A DNA stretch of 64,000 bases from Helopsaltes ochotensis. Taxonomy: Eukaryota > Chordata > Aves > Passeriformes > Locustellidae. The stretch lies in assembly GCA_013400155.1 (NCBI GenBank), contig VXBM01000869.1, positions 1 through 64,000 of the forward strand. Direction: 5' to 3'. The translations under genes were made by a program, and so were the position numbers. Under the pieces are notes generated by a model, which did not search any database, was not told the origin of the DNA, and saw only the letters and a program-made list of their open reading frames with translations. The first letter of the stretch is position 1. Every line of letters begins with the position of its first letter. Shown piece by piece: positions 42,301-56,300 of the stretch.

Positions 42301-44912
42301 GCATGTAGTCACTAAATACAATCTGACAGCTTACTTTCTCTGGTCCAGAGCCTCAACATCCATGCACTGCTCCTCTGTGCCAGAAGCCCTGTTTTAGAAG
42401 TCAAACCACAGTCTCCCTCCCAGCTCATCTTGTATCAAAAATGAGCATATCTTGAAGTCCTCTCTCTTTCTATATCCAGCACTGTTGCTGGAACGGCCTC
42501 ACACAGCAACTGCAGTAGCACATCCCCCAAAAATCTAGCAGCCTCAGAGCCACACAGTCGAGAATTTCTGCAAATGCCAGACCCTTAGGTCTAATCAGTT
42601 CATCCACTTACACTAGTTCCAGTTTTGGCTTAATTCTAAGTCTCTTTGAAGGCATCACACATGTATAATTTCATTAATAGTGGAGTTCCACATCCAAGTG
42701 GTACCTTACTACTTTTGTGCACCTTTCTGCCCCACCAGCTACAAAAGGTGCCATATTCCTTTAATGTGCACTGAAATGTCATTGAAACCTGTTTACTAGG
42801 TGTATTTCCTGACCTATTGCACACCAAGTCTCAAGGCCAAATCTCTTAATTTTATTAATTCCAGAAAAATCTGATCCTTGTCAGTATACGTGACACTTCC
42901 AGGGAAAGAGGTTGTTCAGCAATTTGTTAGTTGCGCTCCTTGATTCAGAAATCAGAGCTCATTAGAGTACTGTTGTTTAAGTATGTACATCACTAGGATA
43001 AAGGGATTATTTCAGGGCACAGAGTGGCTATCATCTCTAATATGTAGGAAGAGGAGCAGAAGAGCAAACACATACAGCTGGTGTGCTTTTGCTTCTGTTG
43101 CCAATCTGATAATTCAAGCTGTTTTTATACAAAGGAAAAAGCAGAATGGAGAAATCCTTATCTTTAAAAAATGGCTGGGAGCTCAGTGAATTCAGCAGCT
43201 CTTAGGATAAAATACCCACAGTACATTCCCCCTGGCTGCCTCCTCAGGAACCAGCAGTATTTCTCACAGCTTTCCATTAACCACTTTTATTATCTGAACG
43301 TCTGCCCACATGAGTAATTGAGTGAGTCACATCAGCAAAAGACTTGTGGAGTTTTATGAGGAGACTGTACTGTAAAATTTTTTGAAATCACACTTTAATT
43401 TACAGAATGAGGATTTTTAGCTCTGGTGACAATTTCAAGACCAGTGGGAGAAAGAAACACAGAGGTGATAAGGATTTCCAGTTCTTGAAGGTAACTGAGA
43501 AAATGTGATTGCTCAGCTCAGTTTGCCGCACTGGAACAGTACAGCTATAAAATATATAACGGCTAATGCATGATGCATGTTTGCAGTATTTTCATCTTTA
43601 CTATGTAAAAATCAAGCAAAAAAGAGATTTGCTGTGAACTACAGTATATATACAGCAATAGGTTCTACCTACTTATCACTGCTGGGATATGAAATCCGAG
43701 GCCAGGCAACTTGCATATAATTTCCTTTTTCTTTGCATTATGGCAATACTAGATTTACAAAGACACCCGGGTGTTTTAATAGTCAAGTAGGTGCCTGACC
43801 CTTTGGGAGTATTCAAAATCCAAATATCTAAGCAGACCCAAAAATGTGGGTTCTAACAACCGAAAACCACAACTAGACTTTCAGTGCATCTGTGCACTAT
43901 TCAGTATACTGGATAGTCAATGGTATTCAATGCAATTGAATATATTGCATAAATAATAGTCATGCAAAGGATTGCAGAACCAGGCCCAGGGCTGAGGTTA
44001 ATTCAGAGCATTCTGTTAACAAGCAATCTGCTCCTTCCTCTTAGAACAGTACATCAAATCCAGGTGCAGGGTCTGTCAAATTCAGTATGAATTCTGCACA
44101 GCAGAAGAAAAAAGTGCTCTCTCTGCTCCCAAATATCTTGCTTATCAATGAACGTGGAGCACCTGCAACTATTGGTTTCCCATGATATGCAATGGTGTAT
44201 TCTTGCAAGCATCCCTGTCAGCTCCTGTTGACTCACATGGCTCACTCCACTCCTCCCAAAGTACCTAATGCTGCTAGGTTTTATCAATGAAGATGTAGGG
44301 ATGTTGACAAATCATTTTAGTCTCCTAGATCTGAGCCTTGCTTACTCTGTATCAGGTCTTGGCCAATATGAAACAATGTTGCCAAGTTCCAATTTCCACC
44401 TTTGACAGTATCAATTTTGGTTTTTTAGACACCCTAATTTGCATCCTCTCCCTCCCCTCAAAAGATAAATGGCCAAATATGACTTACTTTTTTTCTCTTA
44501 TTATTACAATAATATTTCCCTTAATATTGCAATTTGGTCCTTCCCTGGATTGATGGCCAAGGGAAGTTTGGTCAGGAAAAAAGCCTTAATGGGTGAATCG
44601 TCCCTTCTGTTTTCTGTATGACTATTCATTCCCTCCCAGCCTCCCCAGGGTTTCTGAATACAAAGTACTTTAGAAATCATTTATTCTATTGCTGAAACAC
44701 AGGCCCTGAGCTAGCAGGTACACAGCACTGCTGGAGTATCTTTTTCCATCAGTTAAATTAAAGAACTGAATCCAGTTGATGGCTGGGCTCACCAAGCTCT
44801 CTTTCAGAGAGGATACTGAGGACCTTCTGCTGTAAAGCTCTAAAGGGGAAGATGATCACTTTATCCTTGCTGCAGTGTCTGAGTCACCACTGAATTGAAA
44901 GCAACTGTTAGG

Positions 44913-44929
44913 AAAAAAAAAAAAAAAAA
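44913..44929 (+). repeat. poly(A) tract
   Basis: A run of 17 A follows CAACTGTTAGG. No convincing processed transcript or AATAAA lies immediately upstream, so it is probably a simple homopolymer. Confidence 0.7.
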
Positions 44930-45190
44930 GGCTTTTTTGGTGAGACTTCAAAGTTGGCAGCCAAGCAGGCAGAGCATTGGAGCATTGGATGTGCCAGGCT
45001 CGTGACAGAGCTGACCTGCCTGGATGCCAGCAGGGAGGTGGGAGCAGATCTTGCCATTGCCCGTGAGTTGCTCTGCCCTGCAGAGACTGGAGCAGAGAAG
45101 CTTCAGAAAGGTTCGGAGGTGGCCCCAGCACAGATACCCCATACAAAGAGCAAGCAATTCCTGCTTAAGTGTCACTGAGGCATCACTTCT

Positions 45191-45547
45191 TCACCTACAG
45201 GATGTTCCACTGTCATCAAAGTAACCAAGACACTCACCAGGGACATCTTTTAGCTGGTTTCTCTGCCCTTTCAGTTCTGCATCTTCTCCTCTTTGGCCAA
45301 GGCAAAAGGCTTCAGCTACCTCATCACTACTAGTATCACTTAACTGCACATCAATTAAAATTAAGGTTTTGTGCCAAGTTACACTAGTTTTAATGTAAAA
45401 TCCTGCAAGATTTGTCCTTGTGACTTTTAACTGGTCTAGCATTGATTTATTTGAACTACTTTTCCCATTAAAGAGATGATCAAGTGCTTGCGCCAAAGAT
45501 GTTGGAGCAGATATAGAACTATGACTGATGCTTCCTGCCTGCTGCAA
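45191..45547 (-). other. unidentified open frame, possible decayed coding fragment
   Basis: A stop-free minus-strand frame of about 118 codons contains the polar stretch LFNGKSSSNKSMLDQLKVTR and an acidic segment DTSSDEVAEAF. It is in AT-balanced sequence, so the openness is not explained by GC content alone. The apparent start codon is TTG (45545-45547), so this is a frame and not a complete gene. Reading further upstream on the same strand requires frame changes at a TAA just before it. I do not recognise the protein. It could be a fragment of an old processed pseudogene or transposon, an exon of a non-annotated gene, or chance. Confidence 0.2.
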
Positions 45548-48500
45548 GCAAGGCTTTCTTTACAGGAGCATTAGGATCATAGAAATCGCACATACTTCAT
45601 TTATCTTGGGAGCAGGCTCCTCTGTAAAAGAAACTGGAATGACCTGAAAAGTAGGGGGAAAAATTCTTTCCACTCCAGCCCTCCCCCAAATCTTTTTGTG
45701 GGAAACACAACTGTGTTTTTGATGCTAAAATTCACAGATTTAAAAATACTTCTCTTCAAGGAATGTTGCCATGGAAACCTTTACCGTGTCTCCTTCCCCA
45801 CCCTCCATATGTGAAGAACATTTTCTTCGTCTTTTTTTTTCCTGCATGTGGTAGTTCCTTCTCTATGTCTGCTACCACCAAAACCCTGGCATTGAATTCT
45901 AAGAAATGTCAAACAGGCCTTTTGTTTAGTTGAAAAGTCATTGCTAAAACCCACTCCTAAGCTGAACTACAAGGAGGTGTCAAGATGGGTTCTCTCAGGC
46001 TCCAGAGAAATGCCTGGAATATTTTCCAGCAGTTCTTGCTTTGGCCAAGTGGAAAGAAGCAACAGGAGCTGCCATGGTCATTAAAAGTTTCACTTCCAGT
46101 AGCATAACCCACAAGTGATGAAGATTTTCCTTTATGCTTTCCTGAGGATACTGATCTACCCCACTTCTTTTGCCCCAAGGCCATAAGAGGATCTGAGCAC
46201 AAAAAGGAAGTCAGTAATTGACTATGCAGGTGAGAGAGAGTGTTTTCCTAATTTGGACTGCCAACAGCCCCAAGTTCATGTAACTGCACAGCTGGTGGGG
46301 GAGCTGGCACAACAGCTGCCCAAGGGACTTCAAATCAGCAAACATCCATCCTGCCCAATAACCAACATTTACTTTTGCAGCAAGTAGGACAGAAATTGCC
46401 AAGCCCATCCTTTCCATGTAACAATGGAAAATAAAACATGCAGCCCTGAACTCTGTGGTGCGTGCCACAGCCACTGCCAGCAAGTCCTTAAAGTGCTGGG
46501 AACAGAAGGATATTACTATTATTAATAGGATGTTAATTTGCAATGGTGCTTCTCTATATGTAGCTCATGTTAATTAAAATGTAGAGATAACAGCATTCAT
46601 GGATATTTTGGAGGTAATGGGAAGCTAGATCAGTAAACTGCTCTGCTCAAAGTTGCTAACAACTGCTTCACCAGTTGCCACCAAGACAAGGGGCAAAAGT
46701 AGGCAGCTTTACTGGCCATAAAGAGCATTAGCAAAGGCCAGGCTGCTCCCACAACCTGTGCTGGCTGCCTCCTTCTGAGGGCAGCTGCTTGCATAGGCAC
46801 AGAGATCCACTTGGCCTCCTAACTTTCATGAGTTTGCAGCTCTCTGTAGAAACTTGTCCTACAGTAAGAGTCTAAGGAATGAAACGACAGCTTTTCTGGG
46901 TGCTTTTAAAAAGCATCCTGTCAAATTTGTAAAGCAGCTTGCTGGTGTAGAGCAGGAATATGAAGCATAAAAAGCAACAATTCCCTGTATTACAGAAGCA
47001 ACCTCCCTCTCTTGGCTTTCTTCCTAGACTAAGACATTTTTTTCCACAGGTTGCAATGCTTGCCCATATCTCCATGTAACAGGCAGAAGGCATCTCTGGA
47101 CTTCCTACACGTCCCCAGTGTGTGGGTCTGAGCAGCACTGACAAGGCCCTGTGCTCTACTGAGACTGGTTACCCCCAGCAGTGCCGTGCTGCGGCTGGGA
47201 CTGCGATCCTGGGACACGGCTAGCACAGACTGCCTCCCCCAGTCATCTTCCTTTCTCCTCACAAAATTTGCAATGTAGAGAATTCAAATCCCTGTCAAAT
47301 GCACCTGATTTGGCCCAAGGGCTCAGAAGTTAGTTTTTGTAAGAGAAAGGGGAAAATGGCCAAAAGTAAGTGGGAAGGGTGCACATCCTATGAACACAAG
47401 TCTTCCTTAGGAAACCAGGCCAAACAAGAACCAGTGACAATGCATGCCAGACAAGGGGTGAAGGCAGAAACAGGAGAAAACTAGAATTTCAATCTTCAAA
47501 TCAAAACAGATCAGAACTTCTTAAGAAAGCTCCATTCCATGAACATTCCCATACAACAAAAAGGAGTTTGCTGCACAAGAATCCACAGTTGAGCTGATGA
47601 GTGTTGCACTAAATCACTATAGTCGGGCTGTCTGAAGTGACTGACACAAATAGAGCAAGGAATGGAAACCTACAGACTTCAGCAAACAATGTGGCTGTGA
47701 CCTCAGTGTCACCCCAGCAGTACATTACTGCCCGAGACTGCCTTGCCCCCTCCTTTCCTTCCATGCCCAACTCATTTCCTTAACTGATGAGTCAGGGTGT
47801 TTTTTGACAGCAGTTTTGAGTAAACACAAACTGATCATTGACTTTCTCCAGCACACTGAGCCACATTCTTCTCCTGTATCAATCATAGACTCCTGTAACA
47901 GGCTTGATCACAGGCGCAGACTGAGCACAGCCTACAGGTGAAAGCTAATGGAAAAGTCAGAACAAATTATGTGGAATCACTTCCATTTTTTGATTCCTGT
48001 AACTGGGGAAGGGGGCTGTTGCAAGGCAGTTTGATCAGCTCCAGCAAGGCACAGAAATGCTCTAACAGAAATATGGACAATTACATTTGGGAAGCTTTTC
48101 TAGTGTTTGAAAGCTTCACTCCTAAGGCAGATCTTCATCACCCAGTTATATTCCTTGTTCAGTTCCTAGTAGGGACAGTGCTATCCTACCACATTTTCCA
48201 AAGAAGGCAATAACTTAGCCTTCATTTTGCCTCCTCTGCATATCCAGGGATGTTTTAAAATGAAATTTTTTACCATGCTGACTTCTCCAGAAGATTTAGG
48301 AAACATCTGCAACCTGCAAGAAAAATGGGCTTTTTGCATAAGCAGTGAAGCAAAGCCTAACAGGAATTGCCATCTGGGGACATGACCAACCTTTAGTGAA
48401 GTGGAGGTCAGATTAGCAAGAGCTTTCTCGCAGTTCATTATAAAAATCAATGCAAGAGAGACAGCAAGCTGAACTGCACAGCTCTCCTTTTTCTGCCCAA

Positions 48501-49461
48501 CATCTCTGTATCACTCTATCCCAACAGAAGCTACACTGGGGGGCATCTGAATCTCTACAGCTCCACCAAAAGCAGAGCTGACATGTTAAACTTAAGAGCA
48601 GAGTTTTCTTTGTCTGGTGCCCAAAGAGGATGGCATCACCTGTTAACCCTGTAAGAGCTGACAGGATTGCATTCAGGCTGGCACACCTCAGACAAGAGCA
48701 AAAACATTTTTAGAAGAGCTGCAGATTTCCTGACCTGGAAGGTACCGGTGAAAATATCAACATCTATAGCAACAAGAACTGCAGTTACCAGTTATGTGGA
48801 CTCTGGCCGCACAAGCAGTAAAAAGCAGCTCTAATGGGAGGCACACACTCCTGGCCTGCTCTGTGGTGCACAGGCAGCTGGGTACAGCTTCAGCAGACAC
48901 AGCTGCAGGCTGACAAACCCCTCACCTACCACCACACACCTGCTGGGTGGGAGGGGGGCTAGGAACTGGAGCTCACAGAGAAGTCAGGTGTATGGAGAAA
49001 AGACTTCTAAAGAACAGATAAAGAGAAGAATGTAAGAGAAAAGTGTAAGAACCACAATGTGAACAATAAGTCAGATGGCAATTACTCCATGACATGATGG
49101 GGTAGGAGGTTCCTGCCTTGCAAACTGTTCAGTGGGGCTCTGAACGGAGTTGTCCTATGATTGGCAAAAAAGAAAGGAAGAAGCAGGAAAAAGCATGTGA
49201 ATATTCAGCATTCAATGCTTCTTTGGCAAGCACACATTTTGGAGGAGGAAAAGGATTCTTTGAAAGGCTTTTAAGTTATTAAGTACAATATTAATCTAAA
49301 GCCCTATGAAATCAACACTCCAGTATTTGCATGACCAGTCTCATGCTGACCCAATGCTGAATAAATTGCAAGCATCTGTCAATTTCTGATGTTGATTAGA
49401 CTAGACACTACCTTCAGAATTGTCAGGATACACTCCCTTTCTTGAGGCTTTGTTCTGTGGT

Positions 49462-50166
49462 TTTATTTCATTTCATTATAGTAATACTGATGCTTCTGTT
49501 TTCTCAGGGGCCAAACCAATTTTATTCCTCTTGGTTTACTAGCATTTCTCAGTCATCCTTTTTCTTGCAACCCCACAGCATGGCAAGATTACACAGCATG
49601 AGAACTAGTGGTGCTATTCCCACCCCACTTTATTTCTCTCTTTCTCACACTCACACATACTTCTCACAGGATATATCTGCTCTTCCTGACAGATATAGCT
49701 CAAGGGAGACTTTGAATAAAAATATCTATACATAGAGAAAGGCTTTGTCCTTGTGTTTCCAAGGTCTTATTTAGCTAGGATTCACAAAGAAACATTCCAC
49801 TGGATATGAGCAGCTCTGGCTGCTACTGGAAAGCAGCTGGGTTAACCAGAGCTCTGTCTCTGACTAGTTAACACCCAGTAGCTCATACATACACCACTGC
49901 AAGGTTTTGTTGCTTCCTTTGCAAAGGTTTGGCCAGAGATCCAAAAGCAAATATAAAAAAGACATATAGATTAAATCTACTTTAATATGACTACTGGTTT
50001 AGTTAGAGGAAGTACCAAGATAGGAATGAGGTTAAGAATATGGAAGGTAAAAAAATCTGGATATAAAATTCCTTGGCTGAGTAAACACGGTGCCAGTATG
50101 ATTCTCGTTAAGACCCTTGCTCAGAACGTCACTGCTGGCACTTTTAACCCCTTGTTTTGCTTGCTC
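49462..50166 (-). other. CYP20A1: CYP20A1 3' UTR with candidate polyadenylation signals
   Basis: On the minus strand downstream of the stop, an ATTAAA lies at 49981-49986 and AATAAA hexamers lie at 49629-49634, 49521-49526 and 49462-49467. Any of these could end the mRNA. I cannot tell which is used, so the lower boundary is only the last candidate. Confidence 0.35.
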
Positions 50167-50317
50167 TTAGCTTCTCTTAGACACCGTTATCCAGGCTTCC
50201 TCCTTTGGTGAGGTTACCAGTTCATATTTTGCCTCCATGACTTGTCCTTTCACTGGGTGGAGATACAGTTTCCTTACCAGGACACTCAGCAGAACTGTAG
50301 CCACCATATAGGCAAAC
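50167..50317 (-). CDS. CYP20A1: CYP20A1 last coding exon and stop
   Basis: This exon of 151 bases completes Arg and encodes 49 residues, FAYMVATVLLSVLVRKLYLH to EEAWITVSKRS, then TAA at 50167-50169. The acceptor is TTCCCTCAG. The C-terminus aligns in length with human, which ends SKRY. Confidence 0.95.
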
Positions 50318-53300
50318 CTGAGGGAAGAATCAGGAGAAAAAAAATAAAAACCTTGCTATGATGTAAATTTGCCAAAGGACAACAGCCAGCTTGAACAGGT
50401 TGTCCCAGCAGTAACACCAAGATGCTGGACGAACCTTCTCCCCTGTCTGCCACACAGATTCACTAAGACCTCCTTCCCTATGCTCACCTCAACTCTGGGC
50501 ACTCCTGGCTTCCTGAGAAACCCAACAAGGAGAGGTTTTTCATGGCTAATTCCTCATTGAATCTGTCTGGGTCAAACCTATAAAAGACGAAACACATTAG
50601 GGTTTTCTGAGCAGGCACAGCATCCTTTCCCCAGAAACATGCACACATACACACAAGTAAAAACTGGAAATGAAATAGAGAATCTCACTAATTTGTTCTC
50701 TCTGGGTCATTCCACACAAATGTATGAAGGCAATTGTGCATCCATTCCATCAATGTTCCCAGCTGGTCAGCTGTGTCCCATCTTGGTCAAAATGCTGACA
50801 AACTGAGGTAGTGTGAGACAGGGTGGAACCAATGTGCCGTACACAGCTGAGCTGCTGCTGTTACCTGCCCTCTATTCCTCTCCCGGGCACACGCAATCTC
50901 ATTTGTCTCTCTCTTCCCCTCTCTTTCTGCCCCTGTGAGTCCCTTCCTTTTTCACTTACAAAAATATTGCCCTTTTCTCCTTGCCCCTCACCCTTCTCTT
51001 CAAGCAGCTGGTGTGGGTATGTGTATGTGCTGGGGGAGGGAAGCCAGTGACTCATTCAAGTGAGAAAAGTGGTTTCCAGCTTTAGGACGGTAGAGGCTGT
51101 GAGAAAACTATTATCTAGGGCTGGTATGAGTTAAAACAAGGGACACTAATAAAATAACATTCAATTTCAATATTAACCTCCCCTCCAAACACAAAATTTG
51201 ACGGACAGAAGATGATTCTTTCAAACCTTTCTGCTGAATACTTCAAGCCTTCATTTCCCTGCTTAAACATCCAAGCTCTGCCTTTAACAAAGTGAAAGGG
51301 CATGTGGGTGCTGATCCTTAAGAAAAGCAGCATCAAACTTATATTTCCTCTGAACTAAAGTGAAAATTACAGATTTTGTAATAGGAGAGAAAATGCAGCT
51401 GCTTAGCAAAAAAGCAGAGAGGGCAAAGAGTATTTTTGTATAGCAGGTGGGTGAAAGGATCACAAGGTCTCCTGTCACAGAAATCTTCATCTACCTCAAG
51501 CTAAACCTCAACCCCAGCTTTCCAGAAACAAACATACAATGTTCATAGCAGTCCTCACTGTCGGTCCTGGGGGGCGTCAGCAAACCTGAACACAGTTGTG
51601 ACCAACCTTGGGAGGCAAGCCCTGCAAGGTGCTCAAACACCGTTGCATCAAAGCCTGACCCCTTTCTAAAAAGTGTAATCACAGGAGAGGACAAGTACTG
51701 TTCTAAAGGCTCGATTCTTTCTCCTAAATCTTAGCCGTCTGTTCCCTCTGTCTAGAATAACTGACCCACATTCTTTGCAGCTCAAGTGAAGTAAATCAGA
51801 TACAGGTATAATATTTGCCACCTGGAGGCCACAGGAAGCTACAGTGATTTTTTTCTTTAACCTCCAAAACACTGGCCTAGATCCACTTCCGTTTTCACAG
51901 ACAGAAAAAAATATTGAGGTAGCATTTCCCTTCACCCTAAAACCCCACAACTTCAGACTGACATTTCCTCCCTTGCATCACTGTTTCATCATGACAAGCA
52001 GTGATTCCAAAGCCATCCAAATCACTGTTTCACAGAAAACCTTTAATAGAAGTTATCAGCATCAGCCAGGGAGGGTGTGTATACGCACAGTAAGTTTTTA
52101 CTAAACCCACACACATAGATGCCCCAAAACCATGCCCATGGAGACAAACAAACCCAGACCTTCATAAACTGATTTTCTTACAGACTCCCTTTCATCTCCA
52201 GAATCTGCTTAAGGCAGGCCCTGCAGCACAAAAGGCTGTGCTATAAGATCTAATTTTACAAAGCAGAGAAATTAGTTGCAATTAAAGTCGATTCTACATA
52301 CTTGTATGGTGATGGCCAAGATGAACTGTCCTGCAGCATCACACCAAGAGCATAAAGCACAAGTGTCTGCAAAGAGAATTACAACAAGTCAATGCAGAAG
52401 GAAATGAACAATTAAAGACACCTCTTGACAGCTCTGCTGGATGATGATTATTCTGAGACTACTCATATTTAGGTGGATTAAAAGGCAATTATGCAGTATT
52501 CATCTACAGATTTTCATAATCCATGCCCAGATGTTAGGATTTTAACTTTTAAGAATCATGCTGCAATTGTTGATGGTTACAGAGGGTGTGACCCCATTTC
52601 TCTATGCTTGCTGAGATGTACGTATGGACTACTTTACTCTCTGGAAGGCTAAGTGATAGGATGAACCCTGAAACAATGCTCTTTTAAGCCTAACTGAGCC
52701 CACAGGCCCCTTTAAAAGCTCCTGGTAGAGCCAGAAGCAGAAGCAAATCTGCTCAGCATGAGAACATGAATTTGCAGAGCCTCTCCCACAGAGGAACTGC
52801 AGGCAAACTCTGAGCTAAACTGTACTTTCAGGTGACAGAGCACCTGCTCAGGTACTCAACACTGTCAGAAGAAATGGTCTTCCTGCCTCACCCCTGGTCT
52901 GGAAGAAGAGGATACAACAAATTCCCCTACAGGAAAGGTGAGTGGCCTAGTGCTCCCAGCACTGCCCTACCTCTTTGGGGATAGTATGTTGGTCGACTCT
53001 GCCCTCCAGCTCCTGCAGCTGTGCAGCAATGGGAGTGAGCTTTGCCGTCCGCACCGTCTCACACAGGACTTGCCGACAGTACCTGCAACCAGTAACCCTC
53101 GGTTAGTGCCATTCTCAGAGAAGCTTGTCCACATCCTTGTGTCAGCTGCTGTATTTAGAGGCACTTCTTTTTCTTCCTGGCAAGGAGTCCCAACATCTTT
53201 GTAAGAAGCATTAAATCTCATTAACAGCCTTTACAGAAGGTTATTGGAATCCTTCTACTCTCAGATTTTAAACCAAACTAAATCTGCTAAAATGCATGAA

Positions 53301-56300
53301 CACACCAGCCCTTTTCCTGTGCCTCTCACTCACACAAGAAACAGTAACAAAACCACACATTCAATATTCCCTTACTGAAACCCTAGCACTAGTCCAAATA
53401 CAAAATGCACCTGGTTGCAGCAACATAACAAATGCAGAAAACATAAATACACACTGTTGACCAGTCATCGTTACTTGTGGCCCTTTGAAAAGAAGATTGG
53501 TCCATGCTTTCCATCTTAATATCTCTATATCCAACCATGAAAATGACTGATTACTTCTACTACTTCTGGAATACTAGGACAGAATCCAAAGAAGACAGTG
53601 AGCAAAAATGTTGGCCTGGCAGCCAGGGCACTGATTCTGTGCTTTTCCTCTGCTGATGAATCTAAAGGGTTTCCTACAGACACCCTAAAGTGAGCACCTT
53701 GGTCCCTGTGTCTGAAGTGCCAGCAGATTCTCTCTGTGTTGCAAGTCATCCTGTGGTTTGATCACTTCCAGAAAGAAAAGAGGGAGTAAGGAGCTTTTGG
53801 ATGCCTTCCCTGGCCTAGTGCAGGGTAGGCATCAGACTCCACATGAAATGTCCCCAACACGACACAGCCTCCCCCTGCGTTCCTTCTGTAGGACCCACCT
53901 GAGCTGCTCAATTTTCTCATGTGTAATTGGTCCCTTCCCCAGAACACGGTCCATCTCCTTGTAGAGATTCTGCTGAACATCTTCGGAGGTTGTCAGGAAA
54001 TACACTGCCCAGGTACACACTGGGGAAGGAATCAAGACAAGACTGGACCCAGAAAATTCAATCCTTTACAAATGGCATTCAGTTCTCTCATTTCCAGTGT
54101 TTCCAACATTACTTTTTGGCCTAAAAAAAAGGTGACCTCTGTTTACAGCAGGCTGTGCTGATTCTGTATTCAGCATAGGAACAGAGGCTGAACTCCTGTG
54201 TGACAAGAGGCCATGCAAGCTACAGTTCTCTTTCTGATGTTACGAGGAGCTCAGGGAGCTGTGCAGGACATGAAAGCACTCAGCCCCACAGCTCTGGCAA
54301 AGGGACCACACAGCCCAAAATACCCTGGGGAATCAGGGCTGTTACACCAACCATGCAAATAAAAGGCTGGTTTGTTCAAAGCTTTAGAAAATTCCTTTAT
54401 CTGGGGTCTTCCCTAGCACATCTCAGGCAAATGCTCCAGACAGTCAATGCCTGGGGCTCCTGAAGGGAGCTTTCTGCAGATGTTGGCAAGCACTTGTCCC
54501 CCCACATCTATTTTTTGAGGTACATGAGATTATCTTCAATAGCAGACTGAGAAAAAAACCTTGCATAAGAAATAAGTGTGTAGGATGCAGTTTCCCTAAA
54601 GCTACAAGGACATGTTTCTAGCTCTCAAAAATGTCTATTCGTGAGAACTATCTGGAACCTTGGACTTGATCCTTGCAGGTCCCTTCCAACTCAGAATATC
54701 CTGTGATTTCATGAATCCATGTGGATTCAAGTCCCTCAAAATTACAGTCTTCCTGAGTACCTAGAGAGGATATTCTCTGAAGAGTATTACCATAGTTGTC
54801 TGATTTACTTCCCACATTCTTTAACACCTAGGTGCATCTTGGAGGTTTTCTTTGGAGTCCCAGCCCCACTGGCTGAGGTACAAGGCCAGATAATCATCCC
54901 TTTATCGTAAGGTTTTTTTACACAGCTTCAGTTTGTATTTTTATTTGTTTGGGTTTTTTTCATAATCTTTGCATAAATCCCAGAGTAGCTTCTCTGAAAG
55001 TCCTCCTTATGTGGAACACACCTATCCTCTAGAAATTCAAAGCACTCAGACAGATGCTAACACTCTAACTTTCTTCCTATGTGCCTGAGCCTATTTTACA
55101 ACATGATCTTTGTGGCTTGTTTATTTTGGTGTTCTTTTTATCAAATTTAGCATCAATTGTCTGGGGTTAAGAATGCAAGCAAAAATCAATAGGGAGAAAT
55201 TCTAAGGTTCAGCATAAGACTGGAAAGGCTGTCAAACACAGCTTAGGTTCAGCTCACTAACTGAGGATGTGTCAACAGTCTGATGTAAAAATTAGCTTCT
55301 TCTATATGTCTGCAGTTCAGGAGAAAGAATGATTAATACAACTTATTATTAGCCTAGGGTAAGTCTCATGTCATCACACACAGGAATGTAAGGATGGGAA
55401 GTTACCTACAGTTACTGTACTTACAGTTAGCAGTGATTACACATCCTGCCAAAGAGAAAATCATTGTATCCTCCAGAATCTAGGAAAGAAAATCTACTTC
55501 AGGCAATGAACTTCATAAGACTGTAAAGAGAAAAAAGAAGTGGCACACTCTCCACTCAAGCACACTAAATCCTTTTAGTGCAGAGAGCAGGAAATACATC
55601 TAGAAGACATAAACGGAGTTCTCTGTAGAACTTCCACTGGAATTGCACGAGACATGCTTAATATTAACATACTTCCGGTTTATAAAAATAGCTATGAAGC
55701 AGCGGCAAGGACATCTACCAAAGTCTAATGCAATCAAACATTGCAGGAGTGGAAAAACAAACTAGAAGGCCTGCTTTGGTAAAGAATCTAAGCTAAGATG
55801 CAAAACCTTATATTAATCAAAGGCTACAATGTAATGAATTGCCCCCTGGCAAAACTCCACGACTGTGTAAGGAGGGAACAGCTGCACAGACCTGCTGGTC
55901 ACTCAGGCTCCCCTGCAGCAAGGTGTCTACAAAGACGTGCCTGTTGAATGATCTGCCTCGGCGCTCCTTTGTAACCTTCCTTAAGATGGATTCCATCTCC
56001 ACCAGAGCTTTGGAAGAAAAAAGAAATGTTTATTTTAAAACCTGGTCATCCTGGTGCTGCAGAGAAGCAAATCCATCTCCCCAAGCAGATTTTCAGACCA
56101 GCTGTCCCTGCTGGGCTCACTTACAGAAGCAGCCTCTGTTACATGTTACTGTCAATTTGGATGGCACTATCCCCAATTTAGCTGAAAATGCAGGAACCAC
56201 ATAACACAGGTTGCCTATAAAAAGCCACCCTTACAGGCATAACCAAGGTTTATACTCTGTGAGCTGAAATCACGTAAGGGGAAGGGAAATAACCACCAGA

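Larger units (their letters stand above)
36611..50166. other. intergenic region between ABI2 promoter and CYP20A1 3' end
   Basis: About 13.5 kb lies between the ABI2 CpG island and the CYP20A1 stop codon, and the part nearest 50166 is CYP20A1 3' UTR. No exon with recognisable protein content was found on either strand. It contains scattered short open frames, an A run at 44913-44929, and the unexplained minus-strand frame at 45191-45547. Regulatory elements of ABI2 would be expected near the left end, but I cannot identify any by eye. Confidence 0.75.

Noticed and set aside
44913..45180. Poly(A) run next to a GC-rich patch, considered as a processed retrocopy
   Set aside because: The A run is on the wrong side for a plus-strand copy of the patch, and no polyadenylation signal or target duplication is visible.
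52938..53221. Plus-strand frame of 88 codons and a minus frame in the wrong phase
   Set aside because: The plus frame is the antisense shadow of a CYP20A1 exon (52971-53082), and the minus frame at 52967-53221 is out of phase with the real reading.
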